Source of the DNA: 1-14-2-50-31-20 sp964617555 | GTDB taxonomy: Bacteria; Bacteroidota; Ignavibacteria; Ignavibacteriales; Melioribacteraceae | NCBI GenBank assembly: GCA_964617555.1 | Contig: CAZTYP010000054.1 | Location: 1 to 13,232, forward strand | Length of the DNA: 13,232 bases | Direction of reading: 5' to 3' | Part shown: positions 1-5,465 of the stretch, piece by piece | How positions within the stretch are numbered: the stretch's first letter is position 1 | Layout: each line of letters starts with the position of its first letter | Notes under the pieces: model-generated | Told to the model about the DNA's origin: nothing | Databases searched by the model: none | Seen by the model: only the letters and a program-made list of their open reading frames with translations | Program-made: the position numbers and the translations under genes

Positions 1-1
1 C

Positions 2-1606
2 GATTTAAGCGAGATATATTCGTTTGGCGGATTGGTTTACAGAAGCGGTTTGAGCTATGCTTTATACCGAACTCCTTATTGGGTGCCCGATCCGTACAAT
101 TTACTTCACGATCCGGGGACAAAATATGAAGGTTTTCAACCAACATTTGAAACAAACATTTTTGATAATGAATTTACAGCCGGATACAGATCACAAAAGA
201 ACGGTTGGAAATATGACTTAAGTTATACATATGGAAGCAACAGTGTTGATTATACAATTGGAAATACTCTTAACCCCTCTTTAAAAGCACAAAGCCCTAC
301 TGAGTTTAATGCCGGCGGTTACAGATTTAATAACAATATTATCAACTTGGATATCTCCAAATTATTATTCGATAAATTGTTTTTGAATATCGGCTCCGAA
401 TTTAGAATAGAAAATTTTGTTGCGGTTGAAGGTGAGGAAGCATCTTATATCGGCGGAGGGGCACAATCCTTTCCGGGGCTCCAACCTCAAAATGCGGTTG
501 ATGCCAAACGCACAAATATAGGTGCTTACCTGGATTTAGGTTACGATATAACCAATAATTTATTTGTTGGCGGTGCAATCAGATATGAAAATTATTCCGA
601 TTTCGGAAATAATATTTCCTATAAATTCAATGCACGTTTAAAAACTTCCGATAACAAATATAGTCTTCGCGGTGCGGTTTCTACCGGTTTCCGTGCTCCA
701 TCATTGCATCAAATTTATTTGAGTAATGTGCAAACATTAATATCGGGCGGAACCATTAGCAACCAAGGAACTTTTAATAACAATAGTCCAGTCCTTCGTC
801 AACTTGGTGTTGATAAATTAAAAGAAGAAGACGCAATGAACTTTACAATCGGTGCAGCAGCACGCCCTATTAATAATTTATTTATCAGTGTTGATTTGTA
901 TCAAATAAATATTGATGACAGAATAGTTTATTCCAGTTCAATTACTTCAAACGATACAACATCAACCGTGGGTAAAATTCTTAAAGCAAACGATATTACA
1001 TCCCTAAAATTCTTTATTAATGCTGTTGATACAAAAACCCAAGGGATTGATATTGTTGCAAATTACAAATATCGCAGATGGGGTTTTAACTTGGCAGCCA
1101 ACTTTGCAAAACAAGAAATAGACGGAAAAATTAAAACTCCGGATGTTTTGGCTAAGGACGGAATTGACATCTTTGACAGAAAAGAACAATCCAGATTGGT
1201 AAGTGCGCGTCCGAATACTAAGGTAGTTTTAGGATTATCTTACGATTTTAATCCTGTAAAAGTAGGGTTAAACAGTACATATTTTGGAGAAGTTACTTGG
1301 AAGCATGTAAATAACGGTTTGAACGGCGTTGACCTCGGAAACGGTCCGCTTCCTACCGATGACGCCGCTTACGATCAAACTTTCGGTGCAAAAGTAATTT
1401 TCGATTTAAACCTAAGATATGCTATCACTCCTCAGATTGCCTTTAGTTTTATGATTAATAATTTACTCGATACTTACCCCGATAAAATTGATACAAAAGG
1501 AGATTTTGTTACCAACCTCGGTGGACGTTTTGTTTATCCGTGGGAAGTTAACCAATTCGGTTTTAACGGAAGAGTATTTTTAGCCACATTAAACTTTACG
1601 TTGTAA
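2..1606 (+). CDS. TonB-dependent outer-membrane receptor, C-terminal barrel (5' end outside window)
   Basis: The frame is open from base 2, so the gene starts upstream; about 534 residues are visible. It is the beta-barrel of a TonB-dependent receptor: alternating aromatic/hydrophobic strands separated by Asn/Gly/Asp-rich loops, the family motif GFRAPSLHQIYL (about residues 229-240 of the visible part), the late-barrel motif NNLLDTYPDK, and a final strand ending in LNFTL, as expected for BAM-recognised outer-membrane proteins. The plug domain and TonB box would lie before the window. Such receptors import iron complexes, cobalamin or other large ligands using TonB energy; the FRAPSL type is common among siderophore/haem/vitamin receptors, but the ligand cannot be read here. 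A TTG at 32 is only an internal codon. The gene ends in a strong terminator and appears to be the last of its unit. The family call is secure; the substrate is unknown. Confidence 0.9.
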   Translation, partial: DLSEIYSFGGLVYRSGLSYALYRTPYWVPDPYNLLHDPGTKYEGFQPTFETNIFDNEFTAGYRSQKNGWKYDLSYTYGSNSVDYTIGNTLNPSLKAQSPTEFNAGGYRFNNNIINLDISKLLFDKLFLNIGSEFRIENFVAVEGEEASYIGGGAQSFPGLQPQNAVDAKRTNIGAYLDLGYDITNNLFVGGAIRYENYSDFGNNISYKFNARLKTSDNKYSLRGAVSTGFRAPSLHQIYLSNVQTLISGGTISNQGTFNNNSPVLRQLGVDKLKEEDAMNFTIGAAARPINNLFISVDLYQINIDDRIVYSSSITSNDTTSTVGKILKANDITSLKFFINAVDTKTQGIDIVANYKYRRWGFNLAANFAKQEIDGKIKTPDVLAKDGIDIFDRKEQSRLVSARPNTKVVLGLSYDFNPVKVGLNSTYFGEVTWKHVNNGLNGVDLGNGPLPTDDAAYDQTFGAKVIFDLNLRYAITPQIAFSFMINNLLDTYPDKIDTKGDFVTNLGGRFVYPWEVNQFGFNGRVFLATLNFTL

Positions 1607-1628
1607 AAGCAATTATATTTGTTTTCTT

Positions 1629-1660
1629 AAGCCTGCTCTATTGAGCGGGCTTTTTTATTT
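1629..1660 (+). terminator. Rho-independent terminator after the TonB receptor gene
   Basis: The arm at 1629-1638 (AAGCCTGCTC) pairs with 1643-1652 (GAGCGGGCTT) as a 10-bp stem containing one G-U pair, with a 4-base loop (TATT) and a run of T (TTTTTTATTT) at its base. It lies 22 bases after the receptor stop codon, the normal place for a transcription end. Confidence 0.85.
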
Positions 1661-1737
1661 TAGGTAAAAACCGAAAAAACGGTATTTTTATTAAAACTTT
1701 TGTATATCAAAAAACTCGTAATCGTTAATCAATATCT

Positions 1738-1769
1738 TTTGGTAAAAAATTTCTTTTTTCTTAATTTAG
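1738..1769 (+). promoter_or_regulatory. Candidate Bacteroidota-type promoter for the oxidoreductase operon
   Basis: TTTG at 1738-1741 is followed after exactly 20 bases by TAATTTAG at 1762-1769, which matches 7 of 8 positions of the Bacteroidota -33/-7 consensus (TTTG, then TAnnTTTG). Transcription would start near 1775. In such AT-rich DNA partial matches arise by chance, so this is a candidate only. Confidence 0.35.
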
Positions 1770-1898
1770 TACCATAATGTTGGTGTAATATTATTCTCAA
1801 AATTATTTTATTATTCGGATTAATAATTGCTTAATAAAAAGAACATACAGCTACTTATTACAATTCTAAATATTCTCGGGAAAGATATTGCATCTTAG

Positions 1899-1930
1899 AA
1901 AGGTTACTGTAAAAAGTAACCTTTTTTATT
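1899..1930 (+). promoter_or_regulatory. Terminator-like hairpin in the leader (possible attenuator)
   Basis: AAAGGTTACT (1899-1908) pairs perfectly with AGTAACCTTT (1915-1924): 10 bp, a 6-base loop, then TTTATT. The form is that of an intrinsic terminator, but it ends about 14 bases before the ribosome binding site of the first operon gene and far from the upstream gene, which already has its own terminator. Either it attenuates transcription into the operon, or it ends an unrecognised short leader RNA, or it protects the mRNA 5' end. No clear competing antiterminator was found by eye; AGTACC near 1769-1774 is only partly complementary. Confidence 0.55.
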
Positions 1931-1956
1931 TTAAACAGATTTTAAAGGAGCTTAAT

Positions 1957-2244
1957 ATGGCTAAAGCAAAAGGCGATATTACAATCGAAATTGAAAAATG
2001 CAAAGGATGTGAGCTTTGCGTTGAAGCTTGTCCGGAGGATGTTATTGGAATGTCCACGGAGGTAAATCAGAAAGGATACCTTTATGCCGTAAAGGTTGTT
2101 GATGCCTGTACCGGCTGTACAAATTGTGCTCTTGTTTGCCCCGATGCTGTTATTACTGTTTTTAGGGAAGTGAAACAAAAAAAAGAACAAGTAGCAACAA
2201 TAACAAATGTAACTGATAACATAACAGTAACGGTGGACAAATGA
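1957..2244 (+). CDS. 2-oxoacid:ferredoxin oxidoreductase, ferredoxin-like delta subunit (2x[4Fe-4S])
   Basis: This 95-residue protein carries two [4Fe-4S] cluster motifs of the form CxxCxxCxxxCP: Cys15/18/21/25 (CKGCELCVEACP) and Cys51/54/57/61 (CTGCTNCALVCP). It is the electron-relay subunit of a four-subunit 2-oxoacid:ferredoxin oxidoreductase (KorD/VorD), passing electrons from the catalytic core to free ferredoxin in the cytoplasm. I chose ATG 1957 because AAAGGAG lies six bases before it and the N-terminus then fits the family; the same frame is open from a TTG at 1888, but that start would run through the leader hairpin. The Lys-rich tail after about residue 72 (EVKQKKEQ, then a Thr/Val-rich end) is a short unconserved-looking extension. 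Its stop overlaps the next start by four bases (ATGA), so translation is probably coupled. Confidence 0.9.
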   Translation: MAKAKGDITIEIEKCKGCELCVEACPEDVIGMSTEVNQKGYLYAVKVVDACTGCTNCALVCPDAVITVFREVKQKKEQVATITNVTDNITVTVDK

Positions 2245-3305
2245 AAAAATTAATGAAAGGAAATGAAGCTTTGGCGGAAGCGGCAATACGTGCCGGTGCC
2301 GATGCTTATTTCGGCTATCCGATTACTCCGCAATCGGAAGTTCTGGAATATCTTAGTCGCGAAGCAAAAAGGCGAACAGGTATGATTGTTTTGCAAGCGG
2401 AAAGTGAGGTTGCTTCTATTAATATGGTTTACGGCGCTGCCGGTACCGGTAAAAAAGTTTGGACTTCTTCCTCCAGCCCGGGTATTAGTTTAATGCAAGA
2501 GGGTATCTCATATATAGCTTCGGCAGAGTTACCTTGTTTAATTGTAAACGTACAACGCGGCGGTCCGGGGCTTGGAACAATTCAACCCGCACAAGCGGAT
2601 TATTTTCAAGCCGTTAAAGGCGGTGGCCACGGCGATTATCATCTTATTGTTCTTGCTCCTTCTACTGTTCAGGAGATGGCGGATTTTGTAAAACTTTCTT
2701 TTGAACTTGCTTTTAAATACCGTAATCCCGTTATGATACTTGCAGATGGGGCTTTGGGACAAATGATGGAAAAAGTGGAATTTTTTGAACAAGAAGAACG
2801 TAAGCATATTATTTATGATTGGGCAACAACAGGTAAAACAAAAGAGCGCGATAGTAACGTAATTACTTCGTTGCACATTAAACCGGATAAAATGGAAGAA
2901 ATAAACATTCATCTTCAAAAAAAATATAAAGAGATTGAAGAAAATGAAATACGTTACGAGGAAATTATGTGTGATGATGCTGATTATATAATTACTGCAT
3001 TCGGACTTGTTGCTCGTATTTGCACAAAAGCTGCTGAAATGGCTCGCGAAAAAGGTTTGAAAGTTGGCGTATTTCGTCCAATTTCTTTATTCCCGTTCCC
3101 TTACGAGCAAATAAAATCCCGTTCCGGAAATATTAAAGGAATTTTGGATGTAGAAATGAATGCGGGACAAATGGTAGAGGATGTAAAGCTTGCAGTAAAC
3201 GGAAAAGTTCCTGTAGAGTTTTTCGGAAGAATGGGGGGAATGGTTCCGTCTCCGGATGAAATTCTAGAAGCCCTTGAAAATTATATTGCAGGAGGCAAAT
3301 TATGA
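2241..3305 (+). CDS. vorB: 2-oxoacid:ferredoxin oxidoreductase alpha subunit (VorB/KorA type)
   Basis: At 354 residues this has the usual length of VorB-type alpha subunits. It shows the N-terminal pyrimidine-binding motif GYPITPQSEV (residues 25-34), the family Glu in QAESEVAS (52-59), the SSSSPGISLMQEGISY segment (76-91), RGGPGLGTIQPAQADYFQAVKGGGHGDY (106-133), and a C-terminal transketolase-like domain. With the beta subunit it binds thiamine diphosphate and oxidatively decarboxylates a 2-oxoacid with CoA to an acyl-CoA, CO2 and reduced ferredoxin. Family naming would give 3-methyl-2-oxobutanoate (branched-chain) oxidoreductase, but close four-subunit relatives act on 2-oxoglutarate, and substrate cannot be told from sequence alone. 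The neighbouring glutamate dehydrogenase makes 2-oxoglutarate an attractive choice (inference). It overlaps both neighbours by four bases (ATGA), marking a tightly coupled operon. Confidence 0.92.
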   Translation: MKKLMKGNEALAEAAIRAGADAYFGYPITPQSEVLEYLSREAKRRTGMIVLQAESEVASINMVYGAAGTGKKVWTSSSSPGISLMQEGISYIASAELPCLIVNVQRGGPGLGTIQPAQADYFQAVKGGGHGDYHLIVLAPSTVQEMADFVKLSFELAFKYRNPVMILADGALGQMMEKVEFFEQEERKHIIYDWATTGKTKERDSNVITSLHIKPDKMEEINIHLQKKYKEIEENEIRYEEIMCDDADYIITAFGLVARICTKAAEMAREKGLKVGVFRPISLFPFPYEQIKSRSGNIKGILDVEMNAGQMVEDVKLAVNGKVPVEFFGRMGGMVPSPDEILEALENYIAGGKL

Positions 3306-4069
3306 ATGAAGAAATGATAAAAACTACAGTATTCGAAAGACCAAAATCTTTAATAGATACGGATATGCACTATTGTCCGGGTTGCGGGCATGGTGTGGCA
3401 CACCGTTTAATTACCGAAGTTATTGATGAAATGGGAATACAAGGCGAAACAATCGGAGTTGCTCCGGTCGGATGTTCCGTGTTTGCTTACAATTATATTA
3501 ATGTCGATTTTTCTGAAGCCGCACACGGACGTGCTTCCGCCGTTGCGACCGGAATAAAAAGGGTTTTGCCCGATAAGTTCGTTTTTTCGTATCAAGGTGA
3601 CGGAGACCTTGCAGCAATAGGTACAGGTGAAACAATTCATACATGCAACAGAGGTGAAAATATCCTTATAATTTTTATTAATAACGGCATTTACGGAATG
3701 ACAGGCGGACAAATGGCTCCCACAACTTTGGAAAATATGAAATCTACCACTACTCCTTTCGGACGAGATGCTTCCATTATGGGATATCCCTTAAAAATAA
3801 CCGAGCTTGTTGCAGCACTTCCCGGAACGTATTATGTAACACGCCAGTCAGTCCACAAACCTTTGAATGTTCGCAGAGCAAAAAAGGCAATTCAAAAAGG
3901 ATTTGAATATCAAAAACGGAATAAAGGAACTTGCTTTGTGGAAATTGTTTCCAATTGTCCGTCCAACTGGAAAATGACACCTGTAGAATCGAATAAATGG
4001 CTGGATAAACATATGTTAGATTTTTATCAACTCGGCGATTTGAAAGTACCAAACGAGAAGGAGGCATAA
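3302..4069 (+). CDS. 2-oxoacid:ferredoxin oxidoreductase beta subunit (thiamine diphosphate-binding)
   Basis: This 255-residue subunit binds the thiamine diphosphate and the proximal iron-sulfur cluster. CPGCGH at 25-30, Cys58 (VGCSV) and Cys219 (NCPSN) give the four Cys expected for a [4Fe-4S] cluster in this family. The diphosphate/Mg motif starts with GDGD at 99-102 and ends with NNGIYGMTGGQ at 127-137. Together with the alpha subunit it forms the catalytic core (KorB/VorA). Length and motif order are normal and nothing is missing. It starts inside the stop of the alpha gene (ATGA overlap) and is separated by one base from the gamma gene, so all four subunits should be made in equal amounts. 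Confidence 0.93.
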   Translation: MNEEMIKTTVFERPKSLIDTDMHYCPGCGHGVAHRLITEVIDEMGIQGETIGVAPVGCSVFAYNYINVDFSEAAHGRASAVATGIKRVLPDKFVFSYQGDGDLAAIGTGETIHTCNRGENILIIFINNGIYGMTGGQMAPTTLENMKSTTTPFGRDASIMGYPLKITELVAALPGTYYVTRQSVHKPLNVRRAKKAIQKGFEYQKRNKGTCFVEIVSNCPSNWKMTPVESNKWLDKHMLDFYQLGDLKVPNEKEA

Positions 4070-4070
4070 A

Positions 4071-4607
4071 ATGACTGAAGAGATTGTAATTGCCGGATTC
4101 GGAGGACAAGGCGTTCTTTCCATGGGATTAATTTTAAGTTACTCCGGCATGATGGAAAATAAAGAAGTTAGCTGGATGCCTTCTTACGGACCCGAAATGA
4201 GAGGGGGTACGGCTAATTGTATTGTTATTATTAGTGATGAAAAAATCAGTTCTCCAATTATTGCTAAGTTCGATACTGTTATTGCTCTTAATCAACCTTC
4301 CGTAGATAAATTTGAATCGATGGTGAAAAAGGGCGGATTGATGATATATGAAAGTACCAACGTTCTTTCTCCGCCGACACGTACGGATATTGATATTGTG
4401 GGAATTGCCGGAAGTGCGGAAGCTGCAAAAATGAAAAACACAAAAATAATGAATATGATTATGTTGGGTGCTTTCCTTAAAAAGAAACCTATAATTAAAT
4501 TTGAAAATATTATTGAAGGATTAAAACAGGTTCTCCCCGAACGCTACCACCATTTAATACCTTTAAATACCGATGCCTTACACAAAGGAATGGAATTGGC
4601 AAGCTAA
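4071..4607 (+). CDS. 2-oxoacid:ferredoxin oxidoreductase gamma subunit
   Basis: This 178-residue protein belongs to the pyruvate/ketoisovalerate oxidoreductase gamma family (KorC/VorC): GFGGQGVLSMG at residues 9-19 and MPSYGPEMRGGTANC at 36-50 are its two signature stretches. The gamma subunit contacts CoA and helps close the active site of the alpha/beta core. ATG 4071 follows AAGGAGG at 4058-4064, one of the best ribosome binding sites in the window, which lies inside the end of the beta gene. It is the last gene of the operon; a long hairpin begins seven bases after its stop. The delta-alpha-beta-gamma order with an unfused gamma separates this enzyme from the single-chain pyruvate:ferredoxin oxidoreductase. 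Confidence 0.92.
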   Translation: MTEEIVIAGFGGQGVLSMGLILSYSGMMENKEVSWMPSYGPEMRGGTANCIVIISDEKISSPIIAKFDTVIALNQPSVDKFESMVKKGGLMIYESTNVLSPPTRTDIDIVGIAGSAEAAKMKNTKIMNMIMLGAFLKKKPIIKFENIIEGLKQVLPERYHHLIPLNTDALHKGMELAS

Positions 4608-4613
4608 ATTTCT

Positions 4614-4655
4614 TCACTCACGGATTGTTTTCAATCTGTGAGTGATAATTCTTTT
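4614..4655 (+). terminator. Rho-independent terminator of the oxidoreductase operon
   Basis: TCACTCACGGATTG (4614-4627) pairs with CAATCTGTGAGTGA (4632-4645): 14 bp with one G-U pair and a TTTT loop. It is followed by TAATTCTTTTT, so the U-run is displaced a few bases from the stem. It lies directly after the gamma-subunit stop codon. Confidence 0.8.
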
Positions 4656-4719
4656 TCCGCTTTTTATTAATAATCTTTTTTTTTCTGAAAACAATCACTC
4701 TGTACAGCTAACCTAAAAA

Positions 4720-4735
4720 TTTAATTCGAATTAAA
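4720..4735. promoter_or_regulatory. Perfect 16-bp palindrome before the P-II remnant
   Basis: TTTAATTCGAATTAAA is identical to its own reverse complement and overlaps the start of the ribosome binding site (AAAGGAGA, 4733-4740) of the broken P-II gene. It may be a leftover operator of the nitrogen-control locus, or a chance AT-rich palindrome. No known regulator site is claimed. Confidence 0.3.
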
Positions 4736-4744
4736 GGAGAAATT

Positions 4745-4964
4745 ATGAGAAAATTGAAGCTGTTATCAGACCTAATAAACTCGAAGAACTTCATCTTTCA
4801 TTGCGTAATGCGGGTTTTAACGGACTTACAGTTCCGGAAGTGAGAGGTTACGGAAGACAAAAGGGGCATACAGAAATTTATCGAGGTTCGGAATATAATT
4901 TGGAGTTTATACCCAAAATACGATTTGAATTGGTGTGTGCTGTAAAATATTGTGAGGAGGTTTT
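4745..4964 (+). pseudogene. P-II nitrogen regulatory protein remnant (glnB/glnK), frameshifted and truncated
   Basis: A good ribosome binding site (AAAGGAGA) and ATG 4745 are kept, but the ATG lies in a different frame from the coding sequence. Read from 4750, the frame gives P-II residues about 3 to 73: KIEAVIRPNKLEELHLSLRN, then the T-loop with RGSEY, whose Tyr falls at position 51, the uridylylation site of enteric P-II proteins. Restoring one A in the A-run after ATGAG would put start and body in frame. Similarity stops near Val73 (about 4962), where a P-II protein of about 112 residues should continue into the ATP-binding GKIGDGK region and C-loop. The frame then runs on into ammonium-transporter DNA and stops at 5019. 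P-II proteins sense ATP/ADP and 2-oxoglutarate and gate ammonium transporters; this copy cannot. A second intact P-II may exist elsewhere. Confidence 0.85.
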
Positions 4965-5293
4965 TTGGATACTTTGGGATTCTACGATTTTGCCGGCTCA
5001 ACTATTGTTCATTCTGTAGGTGGATGGGGGCACTTTCGGTTCATCTTATAGGAGGAATTTTTGGAACACTGGCTGTAGGAATTTTAGGAGAAAAAGCCGG
5101 TTGGCATCAGTTTAAAATCCAACTCATAGGTGTTTTCTCTGTTGCGGCTTTTATTTTACCCTTTACCGCATTGCTTTGGGGTGTGTTGAAAAAAACTATT
5201 GGAATTCGTGTTTCCGAAGAAAAAGAATATTACGGATTGGATGTTGGTGAACACGGTATGGAATCATATCCGGATTTTGAAAAAGTATCGTGA
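4965..5293 (+). pseudogene. Ammonium transporter (amt) remnant: two fragments joined by an internal deletion
   Basis: Two pieces of an Amt/Mep/Rh protein lie in different frames. From 4965 the frame reads LDTLGFYDFAGSTIVHSVGG, the pore segment with the first of the twin histidines. From 5027 a second frame reads GALSVHLIGGIFGTLAVG, the segment with the second twin histidine, then the last membrane span (IGVFSVAAFILPFTALLWGV) and the usual cytoplasmic tail (RVSEE, GLDVGEHGMESYPDF), ending at TGA 5291-5293. About the first 150 residues of the transporter and roughly 140 residues between the histidines are gone. The frame change falls in a G-run (5026-5030): one more G would join the two pieces. 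A transporter this incomplete cannot form the 11-helix channel. An 89-residue membrane peptide could still be made from ATG 5024 (inference). Confidence 0.85.
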
Positions 5294-5392
5294 TATAAAT
5301 TTTTTAAAGTGTAATCCAAAATATTAAATATAAGACATAAAATTTTTCTCCGTACTTCTCCTTATAACGGTAAACTTTGTAATATTAATTTA

Positions 5393-5424
5393 CTTGATTA
5401 AGTTCCGTATAGATAATATGTTTC
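5393..5424 (+). promoter_or_regulatory. Candidate promoter of glutamate dehydrogenase
   Basis: CTTG at 5393-5396 and TATGTTTC at 5417-5424 are 20 bases apart and resemble the Bacteroidota TTTG/TAnnTTTG pair with one mismatch in each box. The start would be near 5430, leaving a leader of about 35 bases. This suggests the gene is expressed apart from the broken locus upstream; the support is modest. Confidence 0.35.
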
Positions 5425-5465
5425 ACAAATATATTTTTAAAAAAGTTAAATACAACGGAGTAAAA

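Larger units (their letters stand above)
1661..1956 (+). promoter_or_regulatory. Long upstream/leader region of the oxidoreductase operon
   Basis: This AT-rich stretch between the receptor terminator and the ferredoxin-subunit start holds no convincing gene. It contains a small hairpin, ACCG-A6-CGGT at 1670-1683 followed by TATTTTTA, which could act as a second weak terminator; a candidate Bacteroidota promoter at 1738-1769; and a terminator-like hairpin at 1899-1930. If the promoter is right, the operon mRNA has a leader of about 180 nt. I see no known riboswitch consensus and no leader peptide of useful size: the only tiny ATG frame, at 1777, reads Met-Leu-Val-stop and has no ribosome binding site. 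Confidence 0.5.

Noticed and set aside
1777..1788. Leader peptide Met-Leu-Val before a possible branched-chain oxoacid operon
   Set aside because: Only three codons, no ribosome binding site, and too far from the hairpin to act as a classical attenuator peptide.
1888..1956. A 23-residue N-terminal extension of the ferredoxin subunit from TTG 1888
   Set aside because: It would translate through the leader hairpin, does not look like the family, and ATG 1957 has a strong ribosome binding site.
2538..2918. Minus-strand open frame of 126 codons inside the alpha-subunit gene
   Set aside because: It is the antisense shadow of a strongly conserved gene, without a ribosome binding site or family-like sequence; the same holds for other antisense frames in this window.
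4745..5293. A natural P-II/Amt fusion protein or programmed frameshifting
   Set aside because: Known fusions carry P-II at the Amt C-terminus. Here P-II is in front, lacks its last third, and the Amt part lacks most helices; three frames would need joining. Decay is the simpler reading.
5394..5465. A 24-residue N-terminal extension of glutamate dehydrogenase from TTG 5394
   Set aside because: The ATG at 5466 gives the standard family length and a ribosome binding site; the extension covers the candidate promoter.
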